A stretch of DNA of 64,000 nt from Dipteronia dyeriana (GCA_032871835.1 CM065299.1:79324204-79388203); one strand, 5' to 3'. Shown: positions 23,431-34,818, numbered from the stretch's first letter. Numbers and translations are program-made. Notes: generated by a model not told the origin, from the sequence alone.

Positions 23431-24549
23431 TGTTAACGGGAAAGTTGCTCAGGATGAGAAATTCCTTAATGAGAAATTCCTGCTAACACCCTCGAGACCA
23501 CTACCACGGAGGTGGTGGCCGGGGTCGGTACCTTTGATACCTAACTTGCTTAGATAGAAATGAAGATTTGTATAATAATGACAAACGGGAGCTTTTATTA
23601 TCGATCACTTTGATATACAGAATTCTCTCTCATACGCTATCTGGGGCTTAGGAAGGTGGTCGCTTTATACTTGTCGAATAGTGGAAACAACGGCGGTCGT
23701 GTTCTGATTACAGAATTTACACCCTCATCTCCTCTTTTTCTTATCGTTTATAAGTAGTCTTTCTCTTGTTTTTCCACTGCCTACACAATCCCATGAATAT
23801 ATTCCCTTCTTATCGGACGAGATTCATCATTTGAATTTGAATTGTTACTGGATTCGATGATATCGTTGACGGTGATAAGTTTGTTTCCTTTTTGGAATCA
23901 AACTCTTGACTTACACGTACGTGGGATTAATATTGTTTGTTACGTAGATTTGATCCTGTGTGTACTCACGACACTTTCTTCATGGAGGTCGCCGAATTAA
24001 CTAGTCATTGTCTTATAGAGCGAGGTAGATCCATGCTTTGGCTTTATTTAGATAAGCTTGGGATAGACTCGTGGGCACTTACTAAAGGTAGTGTAGACTA
24101 GGCGAGATTCTCCTTTCATGCCCAACGGGAACGTCGGGCTTCTGGAGAGGTTGGAGAGCTTCTATCTTAGGCTAAGAATCAAACCTGACTTCGCTTTCAT
24201 GCCCACGAGTAGAAGGAGCTTACTTTTGTTCGCGACGAGCTTCGCTTCAAGTAGTTTCTGAGTTCAGCGATCTTTTCTTGCTTTCTCGGGGTGGTTTTTG
24301 AGCCCGATCTCAGGAGCTGAGGTTCCTAGATAGGTGGCCTCGATAAGCCTGGATTCCCATGTTCCCTCTTAAGCTCGACCTGGTTATGCCCAACTTTATC
24401 CCTGATAGCTCCGAAGCCCGACCGATTTTCCCTGCTTTGGTAGCTTTATGGTTTACCCGGGGTCTTATGAATGTCGAATTTAGGTTTTGATTCTGGCTAG
24501 GAGACTGGAAAATTTCTCTTTGACCCCTAGCCATATTTTACTATTAACA
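23431..24549 (-). repeat. 5' LTR of Gyp-1 (1119 bp)
   Basis: Begins TGTTAACGGG and ends CTATTAACA, matching the LTRs of Gyp-2 and Gyp-3 at both ends. It carries a private short duplication at 23456-23481, where GAGAAATTCCT is repeated with a 15-bp period. A TATA-like sequence for the minus strand may lie near 23748-23757. The 5-bp sequence after it is TTATT; the partner flank is not in the window. Confidence 0.9.
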
Positions 24550-25078
24550 TTATTAAAATCGTCAAAAGTAAATAATCATAAGGTCAAAAGACTATGAGAA
24601 AATGAGAATTGATAAGGTCTAAAGACTATGAGAAAAGAAGAATTGTTCGTACATCAGGATATGCATGAGGTAGATATAATTCTTTAGCCAGTCTTGAATA
24701 AAATTTACAAATTAAGATAAAGGTTGAGCACATTTATCTTGTCAAAGTTGTAGATTCTTTTGCTAGCATTTGAGTGGGATCAAAAGTGTTATGATGAGTC
24801 TAAAATTATCAAAGTGTTGTGTCTTTAGGCAAAAGAATCTAGTGCACTGGGTGCATTGAATAGGATCACAGTGAAATGCTTTATCTAGAACCGTCAGTGG
24901 ATAAAAGTTTTCACTTGAAGACAGTCGAAGAGTCTATCTCAATCCTGAGATAAATGATGGACTTATGGTTGCAAGTGTTATCACTTGAGTTATCAATGAG
25001 TACGATTATATAACATAGTCTATCCTCGATAGATTGGTGGTATTAATTTGTTAATCGATAGAGGACTTCATTTATAGA
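24550..25078 (+). repeat. Old copia-like LTR remnant, piece 1
   Basis: Non-gypsy, non-coding sequence between the Gyp-1 LTR and Gyp-2. It ends at the TSD ATAGA (25074-25078), and its continuation after Gyp-2 is at 36870. Together with pieces 2 and 3 it looks like one plus-strand copia LTR, because piece 2 has the ATTGGAGCTCAAA...GGTCCCC layout that also occurs (reverse complement) in the 2-kb copia LTRs. The identification is an inference. Confidence 0.45.
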
Positions 25079-26246
25079 TGTTGACGGGAAATTTGCTTGG
25101 GATGAGAAATTCCTGCTAACACCCTCGAGACCACTGCCATAAAAGTGGTGGCCGGGGTCGGTACCTTTGGTACCTGACCTGTTAAGAGATAGACGAGAGG
25201 CTGGATCGTAGTAACAGTAAATGAGAGCTTTTATTATTGATATATTGTATTAAAATACAAATCTCTCTCTTATATGCTTGTAGTCTTTCTATGATGTAGG
25301 GTGATGGCAACTCCGTGCCTGTCGAATAGTGGAAACGAAGGTGGCCGTGTTCTGAATACATAATTTAGGCATCCACCTCTTCTTTTCTTTCTCTCTCCTC
25401 TTTGTTGCTATTTATCTTTTTTCTGTGTATGTTAGTGTCTGTCCACTTTAGTGTATCCTGCTTGGCCCTATTTATATATGGTCCAAGTCGGTTTAAATTT
25501 GCTGATATCCCGCTACGATCCTATGAATCGGTTTCCTCCTTATCGGGTGGAATCCTTTATTCAAAAATTGTTGACCCCGAGTAAATAGCAAAAAATAATT
25601 AACGTGAATGAGTTTGTTTCCTCTTTGGAATCAAACTCTTGTCTCGCACGTATACGGGATTAATGATGGTTATGTCCTAGATATGATATTGTATGTTATC
25701 GCGGCATGGTTGTTCATGGAGTCGCCCAGCTTGCTGTCTGTTGCCCCGTAGAGTGAGGTAGATACCTGCTCCGACTCTGTTCTTAGAAGCTTGAGATGGA
25801 TTTTCCCTGACCTTTAGGGGCTCGAGGTATTCCTATAGACATTCTTGGGAGGTTGCCGGGGTAGCGTAGATTTAGGCGTGATTCCTCTTTTATTCCTAGC
25901 AGGGACAGCCGGCTTCTGGAGAGGTTGGGGGGCTTCTCTTCCAATGTCTCTTGAGTTTGGAGACTTCTCCCTGCATTCACGGGATGGTTGAGGAGCTAGA
26001 TCTCAGAGCCGAGGTTCCCCGATAGATGGCCTGGAGAAGCCCGAGTCCCAGTATTCTTATGAAGGCTGGTTCTGGTCGCGCCTGGCTTGTTTTCTTGTTA
26101 TTTTGAAGCCGAGCCGGCCTTTCCTGCTCCTACGTGGTGGCTTTATGGTCTATCAGGGCTATATGATTTGTCGAATATGGGTTTCGACTTGTGGCGGGAA
26201 AGTGGAAAATTTCTCTTTGACCCCTGGCCAAATTTCACTATTAACA
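25079..26246 (-). repeat. 3' LTR of Gyp-2 (1168 bp)
   Basis: TGTTGACGGG to CTATTAACA. The matching copy at 36698-36864 keeps only the two ends. The stretch 25400-25600 has several short open frames with no support. Confidence 0.92.
25466..25480 (-). promoter_or_regulatory. Candidate TATA box in Gyp-2 3' LTR
   Basis: Minus strand CATATATAAATAGGGCC, a good plant TATA box in the position expected for the U3/R border. It is the 3' LTR copy; the corresponding site in the 5' LTR was deleted, so the element has probably lost its own promoter. Confidence 0.55.
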
Positions 26247-26265
26247 GAAGTCCCCTTTGATTTGA
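26247..26265 (-). other. Polypurine tract of Gyp-2
   Basis: Minus strand TCAAATCAAAGGGGACTTC, directly before the LTR start TGTTAATAG. The same tract is in Gyp-3 at 38911. Confidence 0.8.
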
Positions 26266-26566
26266 ACACCGGTGGTAGAGTTAGGGTTGGAGTCAGATTC
26301 CTTGTTTAATTGAGAAAGTTTTCTGCTATAAAGATAATTAATGAGAGCGAAATCTTCTTATTAATTACTCAATATTTGAATTTGAAACAATGTGTTATTT
26401 GAAGAAAGACGACTGCAATACGGCTCAAGGTGATCTTCCCGAGGATATCACAGATAATCCATTATTTAAACCCGGCCTTACCGTCACTTTCTTCATACTT
26501 TCTCAGATCTTTCTCTGCCGATTTCCCTCTATCTTCTGTTAGCTTTCAAATCTTTCTTACCCATTA

Positions 26567-27646
26567 ATGTCGACTTCCTTAGGTAGTGTTGACGTCTTGG
26601 TTGAGGGCACCAGAGGTCCTAACCTAGTTTCTCGTAAATGGGTAGGAGGAATTTCGAGCGATGAGGAATCTTCCCCGCTCCGCCAGCACCGTCGTTCTAG
26701 CAGGAACGTCTCTATCGGCTCTAGCTTCTCGAACCAGCTCGACAACCCTCCAAACCTAGTTGACGAGGATTTTGATGTAGGGGAGAGAGTCGACACGGTC
26801 GGGAAGGTTCAGATCACAGTGGCAGAGCTTCCTTTAACGGTGGTCCCCCATTTCGAACCCAGAGTCATCCCTGATTCGACCGTCAACCCTCCGTCGATTA
26901 GCAGTCTTCAAGACAAATATGGTATTCCTGACACCGTTTCCCTCACTGTCCCCCACAGGAATTATAATGTTTTTAGCCTGCCTAAAGGTGTACTCCCTAT
27001 CCACATCCCAGCTTTCGAGAGTGGCGTGAGGCTCTCTCTCCACCCTACCCTTCGACGAGCTCTTAATGCTCTTCAGCTGGCTCCGCTTCAGTTGACGCCC
27101 GGCTTTTGAAGGTATCTAGTTGGCCTTCTTTGTGTTATAGAGGGAGCAATGCGAGATGAACGGTGTAACTAGGGAGCCTGGGGCTGAGGAACTCACCTTC
27201 CTTTTTTAGATAGGTAGCCTGGTTGGGGTTCCTCGAGGCCAATTCTACGCCAAGGCCAAGAATATGTTTAATTTTATCATCCCCGGGGCTTCAAAGAAAG
27301 ACCCCGCTTGGAAAGAGGAGTGGGTACTGCCAGGGGGAGACTAAGGGAGCTATGTATTCATTGGTGGGCATGAGCTCGAGGTTCCCACCGCTTTTAGTGA
27401 CAAACCTTCATGACGTCGGGATTCCTTTCCCGCTGAGTCTGAAGCTGTGCTAAAAACCATCATGGCCCGAAATTACTTAAATTTGAAGTTTTTAACCGTT
27501 GTCCTCTTCGATCCCCGCAGGGTGAACAAGTATCTGCGGATCTCTGATGCTACTCCTCGTAAGTATCTCGCTATATCCTGTTTTTAAATTATTGGATGGT
27601 TCAGTTCTGATCTTGACCCCCTTCCCCCCCCCATTTTTTTTAACAG
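26567..27646 (+). pseudogene. Gyp-2 antisense gene, exon 1 (PF04195-like domain) and intron 1
   Basis: Plus-strand gene, opposite to gag-pol, between the 3' LTR and the tandem array. The start ATG at 26567 is supported by the homologous ATG-TCG at 39320 in Gyp-3. Residues 1-180 are open: a Ser/Arg-rich opening (SPLRQHRRSSRNVSIG), then YGIPDTVSLTVPHRN and LRRALNALQLAPLQLTPGF, which resemble the 'putative gypsy type transposon' family of plant elements. Codon 27107-27109 is TGA where Trp is expected, and a +1 shift follows near 27140. Intron 1 is read at 27559-27646 (CTC|GTAAGTATC ... TTTAACAG|). Function unknown. Confidence 0.75.
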
Positions 27647-29171
27647 TGTTTGTTGTTGCTCCAGCTTCACACGAAGCCCGGTAAGAAAAGACCCCTCTTC
27701 CTCTTTCCAGATCACCCCCGTGAGCTCTCTCAACCGCTTCAAAGAAGAAGGGGGGGGGGGGGGGGGGGAACCATTAAGGCTGCTACCTTGCTTACTCCTG
27801 CTTCAACGCCTTCTTAGGTGAAGTCTAAGATGGCTATCCTTATGTTTGGACGGCAAAGGCTCTGAACTGAGGAGGGCCCGCTTCCCAAGCCACTGATAAG
27901 TCCACCATTGCCCCCTCACCAGTAGTTTCTGCTTCAAACGACGCTTCCCCAGTCACATTACCCTTTTCTGTTGATCCGGCTGTATCCAGGGCAGTCCAGG
28001 TTCTTAGGGAGCCCAAAGTTACTCCTGAGGTCACCCCATCTCTCCCCCACCAATAATCGAGCTCGGTGGGCCAGAACAAGGTCCTGAAGCAATTCTTTAT
28101 ATCCTGTCCAGGCGGCGGGCTTTCTAGGATGATCTCGATGCCCGTGGGTATCATGATTACCAAAGGGTCTACCTTTCTAGCCGAGGTAATCGTCACTTTT
28201 ACTTCTTTATTCAGCAGCTTGATTTGTCATTTTCTAACATGAATCCTTTGCAAGCCTTCAAGTTTCAGGTGACCATGGGACATCAGGTGGCCTTCCTACG
28301 CGATCGGGCAGCCAAGACTGAAGCTGAGGCTGAACGAGCCATAGGGTTGCTTAAGCGGGCTCAAACTCTGGTCCGGGAGATGACCTCCAGTCAACAGGGA
28401 ATGGAAACACAGCTAGCTGAGCTCCAGTGCAACCGTGAGAGGTTGAAACGGGCTTTTGATCAGGAAACTCTTCAGTCGAAGCGACGAGCTAGCCAACGGG
28501 ATGACTGGAAGGGAGAAGCGAAGGCTCTGGATGTCAAGAACCAAGCTTTGCAAGCTTAAATTACTCAGCTCCGGGCCGAAGTGGAAGCCTCTTTTAACGA
28601 GGGGTACTTATACGCCTCCTATCAGGTTGCAGTAACCCTTCCTCCTCCCTTTGATCTCTCCAGCATCACCGGCTGAGATAGAGAAGAGGTTATGTTACGG
28701 CCTGCAGAGATGTCTCACCCTAAAAATGATGGAGCTGGTTTTTCTGGGAAGGAGCTGGAAAGAGGTTGGAGGTGTTAGATCTGCCACCTTCTGTTCCAAC
28801 CTTCCCATCATTTGGTACTGGTAAATCCTCGAGGGGGTCCAAATCGATGAGCTAGAAGGAGGACTTGCTGAAGCCCGAGATCCCTCCATAATGCTCTCAG
28901 GAGTGGAGTCAACAGAAGGCAGGATTATGCCTGAGTCAGTGGCCAGCCTTCTTGATGCATCCATACCATCTGAAGTTATGACGGTGATTAATGAAATCAT
29001 GGAGGAGGATCCTGTGTGCCCCAAAACAGCCGAGGCAGATCCCAGGAGAAGGCGGCTGAGGTGGTAGATGCAACTGACCAGGGCGAGCTACGACCGGAGA
29101 GGGGAGTAGGGGGCGAGGATCACTCTGTAGAATAGAAGGTGGAAGGTCCTCCGGAAGATGAAAAAGTTTGA
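27647..29171 (+). pseudogene. Gyp-2 antisense gene, exons 2-3 with coiled coil
   Basis: Exon 2 at 27647-28185 is frame-broken and contains a run of 19 G. Intron 2 is read at 28186-28254 (GCCGAG|GTAATC ... TTTGCAAG|). Exon 3 has a heptad-rich segment (28224-28559: AKTEAEAERAIGLLKRAQTL, then ELQCNRERLKRAFDQETLQS), which suggests a coiled coil. Stops at 28557-28559 (Gln expected) and at 28675-28677 (TGA where Gyp-3 has Trp in NWDRE) break it. The final stop is taken at 29169-29171. A possible poly(A) signal AATAAA lies at 29343-29348. Confidence 0.68.
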
Positions 29172-29764
29172 GTTCTCTCTCATGTAATTCATTTTGAATG
29201 CCCGAAAAAGTGGGTGGGCATCCTATCTTTAACTGTGTTTAATCTTTTGTCATAATATTCTTTTTTTTTTTGTAGCCCGAAATCAGGGATTGGGCTCCCT
29301 ACTTGCTGTAGCCTTATTGGGGAATAGGCTCCCCCACTTAATAATAAAGCTTCAATTTTTAGATCTAACTTTCAATCTGACTTGCATGTACTTACTTGAT
29401 CTCCCTATAGGTCCAGCACTTATAGCGAAACGAACTGTCTTGGGGGAACAACATGATAAGAAAACTGTTTAAGCGTGAAAACGGACAGTTAGCGTCAGGC
29501 TTCCTGACCACCGAACCTCGCAACTCAACTTCTTTAGTCGATAGTCCCCTTGTTTGATTGTAGGCATGTTATAGTGAGTGACCACGTATCAAAAAGGGCT
29601 AGTAACCAGAACTAACCGGTATATTTAGAGTAAATCGAGCCCTCTATCCCTTATCCCTTTTAGGGGGTCGTAGACCAAGCGAGGCATTAAGTAAAGAACT
29701 GTTTAGTCCCTCTTTTTAAGCTAAGGATCGGGAAGGCTTCCGTGTTCTTAAATTCGAGTCTTTC
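29172..29764. other. Spacer between antisense gene and tandem array of Gyp-2
   Basis: Non-coding. It has T-rich and GC-poor stretches and a CCCGAAATCAGGGATTGGGC-like segment also found in Gyp-3 at about 42004-42024. Probably the 3' UTR of the antisense gene; otherwise I see nothing. Confidence 0.5.
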
Positions 29765-30805
29765 CTGTGGGTGGTAGCCTGACTATCAGGAGAGCTATCT
29801 AGCTATTTCCTGGTCTCGAGATCTGGATGTCAACTATGCTCTTACACTCAGATCCTTCTTGGGGGTGGTAGCCCGACCAAGGCATCAGGATGGCTATCTA
29901 GCTATTTCATGGTCTTGAGATCTGGATGGCAACTATGCTCTTACACTCAGATTCTTCTTGGGGGTGGTAGCCTGACCAAGGCATCAAGATGGCTATCTAG
30001 CTATTTCCTGGTCTCGAGATCTGAATGCCAACTATGCTCTTACACTCAGATCCTTCTTGGGGGTGGTAGCCTGACCAAGGCATCAGGATGGCTATCTAGC
30101 TATTTCCTAGTCTCGAGATCTGGATGGCAACTATGCTCTTACACTTAGATCCTTCTTGGGGGTGGTTGCCCGACCAAGGCATCAAGAGGGCTATCTAGCT
30201 ATTTCCTGGTCTCGAGATTTGGATGACAACTATGCTCTTACACTCAGATCTTTCTTGGGGGTGGTAGCCCAACAAAGGCATCAAGAGGGCTATCTAGCTA
30301 TTTCTTGGTCTCGAGATCTGGATAGCAACTATGCTCTTACACTCAGATCCTTCTTGGGGGTGGTAGCCTGACCAAGGCATCATAAGGGCTATATAGTTAT
30401 TTCCTGGTCTCGAGATCTGGATGGTAACTATGCTCTTACACTCAGATCCTTCTTGGGGGTGGTAGCCCAACCAAGGCATCAGGAGGGCTATCTAGCTATT
30501 TCCTGGTCTCGAGATCTGGATGGCAACTATTCTCTTACACTCAGATCCTTCTTGGGGGTGGTAGCCCAACCAAGGCATTAGAAGGGCTATCTAGCTATTT
30601 CCTGGTCTTGAGATCTGGATGGCAACTATGCTCTTACACTCAGATCATTTTTGGGGTGGTAGCTCGACCAAGGCATCAGGAGGGCTATCTAGCTATTTCC
30701 TGGTCTCGAGATCTGGATGACAACTATGCTCTTACACTCATACCCTTTTTGGCGGGAGGTAGTGCCCGGCCAAGGCATCAGGAGTGGCTGTGGGGCTTCC
30801 CTGGC
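29765..30805. repeat. Tandem array of 99-bp units, about 10.5 copies
   Basis: The segment GATCCTTCTTGGGGGTGG starts at 29851, 29950, 30049, 30148, 30247, 30346, 30445, 30544 and 30643, exactly 99 bp apart each time; the last spacing to the diverged terminal unit is 98. The unit is 33 codons long, so open frames run through several units on both strands. It lies between integrase and the antisense gene, the place where Tat/Ogre-type elements are known to carry variable tandem repeats. Confidence 0.95.
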
Positions 30806-30989
30806 TTACCCCTGGTCTTTAGGTGATAATGTCAAATTTTCCATGTAGACCCAAATCATTGTAGGACTTAATTGAGGAAGGAGTAAACAAGAAAAACAGG
30901 CTTTATTGATATGGAGGATGGAGTACATTATTGTCGGAGAAAAAAAAAAGATACTAGTCGGAGGCCGCCTGCTCCTGAGTCCCCTGTTC

Positions 30990-32080
30990 AACGATAGAAT
31001 TTCCCTAGGTGATCCGTATTCCAAGTATGGTCGATGAGTCGACCATTCATATCCTCGAGCTTGTACGTCCCATTACGGATCACCGTATTTATTAGGTATG
31101 GTCCTTCCCAATTGGGCCCTAGGACCCCGTCTGACCTCTTCCTAGTATTCAACGTTACTTTCCTGAGAACTAAGTCTTCTTCTTTGAAGTTTCAAGCTTT
31201 AACCCTCTTGTTGAAGTATCTGGCAATCCTGTTTTGGTACCTTCTCGACTATTCTACCTTGTTTTTCCTCCAGGAGGTCCAAGCTAGCTTGGAGCTTACT
31301 TTCATTGCTCCCTGGTTTGAAATGTTGGACTCTAAAGGAGGTCAACTTGTGCTCAATAAGTAGGATTGCTTTGACCCTGAAGGCCAACGAGTTGGGCGTT
31401 TCCCCAAGGTCGGTTATAATGGCAAGGGGGGTTTCGAACCTACAAACTACATTGGTTTTGATGAACCTTGTTGTGTTTTCTTCTGATATCTGGGAGAGTG
31501 GTCCGACTTCAACCCATCTAGTGAAATAGTCAATCGCTATGTTAACATGCTTGGTCTATCCCGGAGCTGTAGGAAGTGGTCTAATCAAATCAACTCCCCA
31601 CATAGCAAAGAGGTGTGGTGAGCTAAGGGACGACAAGCGCTCCAGAGGGAGGTGACTCAAGTTTACGGCTTTTTGGCATGCCTAGCAGGTTTGCACCAGG
31701 TTCTTCCCATCTTGATGGATGGTCAGCCAATAATACCCCATGCGGAGAACCTGATATGCCAAGGCCTCTCCACCAATATAGTTCCCGCATTCCCCAGAAT
31801 GAACCTCTCTTAAAGCCCAGTTAGCATTTTCAGGGTGTAGACATCGGAGCAGGGGAAGGGATTTTCCCTTTCGGTATAAATGCCTATCCACCATACAATA
31901 CCGGACAGATAGCTTTTTAACCCTCCTAGCTTAGTCGGGCTCCCCGAGGAGTTTCCCATCCTGTAGATACTCCACTATTGGGTCCATCTAGCATGGTTAT
32001 CGGTCCAAGGTATAAGCTTCCTTACCTATCATAATGCTAGGTAGGGGGATTACTTGAAGAGGGACTCCGTGAGGTAGGGT
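30990..32080 (-). pseudogene. Gyp-2 integrase with core deletion
   Basis: The C-terminal part at about 31000-31390 includes IEHKLTSFRVQHFKPGSN and SLDLLEEKQGRI. The zinc-binding N-terminal part lies around 31682-31894 (RHLYRKGKSLPLLRCLHPE, ECGNYIGGEALAYQVLRMGY). Compared with Gyp-1 and Gyp-3, about 0.2 kb is missing at 31403-31406. The deletion removes the stretch with the QFDN region and the catalytic Glu (TNELVE in Gyp-3). The enzyme could not work. Confidence 0.8.
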
Positions 32081-32084
32081 CTGA

Positions 32085-32490
32085 CCACCTTATACAGCTA
32101 TCTTGGCAAGGACTTCAGCCCAATGATTTAGCTGTCGAGGTATCTGCTCGATTCTGAATCCCTTAAATCTGCTTTTGAGTTGTTGAACCAATCTCATGTA
32201 CGCGATCATATTATCCTCCTTTGACTGATAATCTCCGGAGACTTGGTTGACCACGAGTAAAGAGTCACGTTTGATATACAAGTAATCAACCCCAAGTTTT
32301 ATGGCTGCCTTTATTCCAGCTAGTAAGGCTTCGTACTCCGCCTCATTGTTTGAGGCTTTAAATTCAAACCTGAAACAGTGGCAGCACTCAGTTCCTTCTG
32401 GGTCGATGAGGATTATGCTCGCTTCTCCCCCAGATTACGGGGAAGGTCTATCAGTGTAGAGAGTCCATGACTCGCAGCCTTCTGGCCAGT
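32085..32490 (-). pseudogene. Gyp-2 additional RNase H domain
   Basis: Shows ESWTLYTD (first Asp), KASNNEAEYEALLAGIK (Glu) and IKRDSLLVVNQVSGDY (second Asp), the plant-type RNase H layout. It ends with IEQIPRQLNHWAEVLAKIAV. The catalytic residues are kept, but a TAA stop after PSP (32433-32435) splits the domain. Confidence 0.8.
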
Positions 32491-33850
32491 TGTCGGACTC
32501 TGGAATCCTCTCAAGGGTTACATCTGTTACCATGGGGGTTGCCTGGTCTGAAGGTACTGAGAGCTCAACTACAAAGTCTGCTAGTGCTTGAGCTTTTATC
32601 ACGGTCCTAGGCTTATACTTTAAATCAAACTGGGTAAGCTCTAAGGCCCATAGAACCAGCCTTCCAGAATATCCGGCCTTTGTAAGAATTGACGGAGGGG
32701 TTGGTCCGTCACCACTGCTATTGAATGAGCATTGAAGTAAATACAAAGTTTCCTTACCGAGGTCACCAAGGCGTAAGCGAGCTTCTCCAGTAGAGTATAG
32801 TTCTCTTGGGCTTGGTTAAAGCGTGACTCACATAGTAGATAGATCGCTGGATCCTATCCCAGCATTCCTTAACCAAGGCCCCGCTCACGGCGGTTTCTGA
32901 AATGGCCAAGTATGTTTGGAGCTCTTCTCCATGATTTGGCTTGACCAGCAGTGAAGGGCTTGTTAGGTATCTTTTTAAAGATTGGAAAGCTTGTTCGCTC
33001 TCTTGATCCCATTTCATGTTTCTTCCCTGCTTGATAGCTTTGAAGAATGGTATGCACTTATCGGTAGACCGAGAGATGAACCTATTGAGCGCTGCTACCT
33101 GTCCGGTCAAGGCTTAAACCTGTTTAAGAGAGCTGGTGGATTCTAGACCCAGGATAGCCATGATCTTTTTCGGGTTAGCCTCTATGCCTCTCTCATGAAC
33201 CATGAAGCCTAGAATCGTCCTTGCAGTTACCCCAAATGCGCATTTGGAAGGGTTCAACCTCATCTGGTTTTCCCTTAGGATCATGAAGGTTCTACAAAAG
33301 TCGTCCAGGTGGCCTTCTGAGGTTAAAGATTTAGTGATCATGTCATCGATGTACACCTCTATCGACCTTCGATTTCGGGTTTGACAATCGATTGACTAAC
33401 CGCTGGTAAGTAGCTCCAGTGTTTTTGAGCCCGAAAGGCATCACCTTGTAGCAGTATAGGCCTTACGCGGTGATGAAACTTTTCTTTTCCTAGTTCGTGG
33501 GATGCACCATAATCTGATTGTAGCCAGAAAATGCATCCATAAAGCTCAGGAGCTTGTTCTCGGAGGTGGAATCGACCAGCTGATCAATTTTTGGCAGAGG
33601 GAAACTGTTTTTCGGGTATGCCTGGTTAAGGTTGGTGTAATCTACACATATGCGCCATTTCCTATTTGCCTTTGTGACCATGACCACGTTGGCGATCCAC
33701 TCGGGGTAACGAGTTTCTTGAATAAAGCCTGACTGGGTTAGTTTATCCACCTCTTCTTGAACCGCCATATTTCTTTCGGTGTTGAAGTTGTGCCTTTTCT
33801 ATTTAATAGGTTTGAAGGTCGGATCCACCGCTAGTTGATATGCAGCTCAT
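32491..33850 (-). pseudogene. Gyp-2 reverse transcriptase with degenerate RNase H
   Basis: Fingers at 33490-33768: FIQETRYPEWIANVVMV, WRICVDYTNLNQAYPKN and LLSFMDAFSGYNQIM. Palm at 33114-33356: MYIDDMITKSLTS (YIDD) and LNPSKCAFGVTARTILGF. Connection and RNase H-like part at 32763-33110: DKCIPFFKAIKQGRNMKWDQ and YYVSHALTKPK; tail at 32491-32746 (LVLWALELTQFDLKYKPRTV). Breaks at about 33480, 33360, 33112 and 32750. Confidence 0.86.
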
Positions 33851-34625
33851 GTCACAGGGATCCCTGGCATCTCAGCATGACTCCAAGCAAAAATGTCGTT
33901 AAACTTTGTGAGGAGCCTAATCAAACCCTCTTTCATTTCTTGCTCAAGGGTAGCTCCGATCTTGACGACCTTCGAGGGATCGCTTATTCAGACACTAATC
34001 TCTTCTAGCCTATCCACTGGATGGCCGCTGGCCCATTCTCTTCCCTGTTCTTCCATGTCGGGCACCACGAGGCCCTCTTCCTGGCTATCGGTGGAGCCCA
34101 CATCTTTCAGGTTTAGTGCAGGGGCTATCCTACCTTGGATCGTCGTCACCTGGGCAAGTTGTTTTGCTAAAGCTGCTGGGTTGGCCGACACTACGTATCA
34201 TCTCCTAGCTGCTTGCTGATCACCCCGAACTTCCCCCACCTTGTCTCTTACCGGGAACTTCAAGAAGTTGTGGTAAATAGATAGGACCCCTTTTAGGGAT
34301 GGTAGAAATAGCCTCCCTAATATTGCATTGTAGGCCGATGGGGTATCCACCACCACGAAGTCGGTCATGATGTTTTGTTGGAAAGGTACGGCTTCAATGA
34401 TTACTAGTAGGATTTTTGATCCTACGAGTGTAATTAAGTCTCTAGTTAACCCGTATAATGGAGTAGTGCAACTATTGTAACACCACTGCTTCAAGTTCAG
34501 CTTTTCCAAGGTATCTTTGAACAGGACGTCGACGCTGCTCCCGGTGTCGACGAGCACACGGTGCACCTTAAAGTTGGCAATTTGTACCGTGATGACCATA
34601 GGGTCATCATAAGGCTGCACGGTGT
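33851..34625 (-). pseudogene. Gyp-2 aspartic protease and linker to RT
   Basis: 34198-34620: FKVHRVLVDTGSSVDVLF carries the DTG active site; FVVVDTPSAYNAILGRLFLP and LSIYHNFLKFPVRDKVGE follow. The linker at 33851-34197 (PAALAKQLAQVTTIQGRIAP, EWASGHPVDRLEE) leads to RT and is out of frame in part. It would process Gag-Pol. Confidence 0.85.
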
Positions 34626-34818
34626 TATAGGCATCTGCCTCAGTGAAAATGATCCACGACAGCTGGGAGGGGTTAGTCAGTCTCTGGTTGACCTTGAAGA
34701 TATCCCTCCTCTCGTCCGTTCGAGGGATCTTCCTCTCATGGTGTTTCCTGGAACTATTGGAGGTACCGGCCAGAGTGGGCTCCCCCGCTGTTAGTATGTA
34801 TTATCTGAATCTATTGCA

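Larger units (their letters stand above)
17061..24549 (-). mobile_element. Gyp-1: Tat-like Ty3/gypsy element, 5' part
   Basis: Minus-strand element with domain order gag-protease-RT-RNase H-second RNase H-integrase, then tandem repeats. This order, with an additional RNase H of the plant-RNase-H type, is typical of the Tat lineage. The 5' LTR is at 23431-24549. The 3' half (antisense gene and 3' LTR) lies beyond Copia-A, outside the window. It is closely related to Gyp-2 and Gyp-3. Confidence 0.88.

Noticed and set aside
24550..25078. Host intergenic DNA or gene fragment between Gyp-1 and Gyp-2
   Set aside because: No codon structure. It joins seamlessly with two other pieces of copia-LTR-like sequence, so a repeat origin is more likely.
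29909..30371. Periodic plus- and minus-strand open frames in the 99-bp array
   Set aside because: Open only because the unit is a multiple of three with few stops. No domain, start context or conservation in Gyp-3.
29765..30805. CRISPR-like or phage-type repeat array
   Set aside because: The units are adjoining 99-bp repeats without spacers, in a plant gypsy element.
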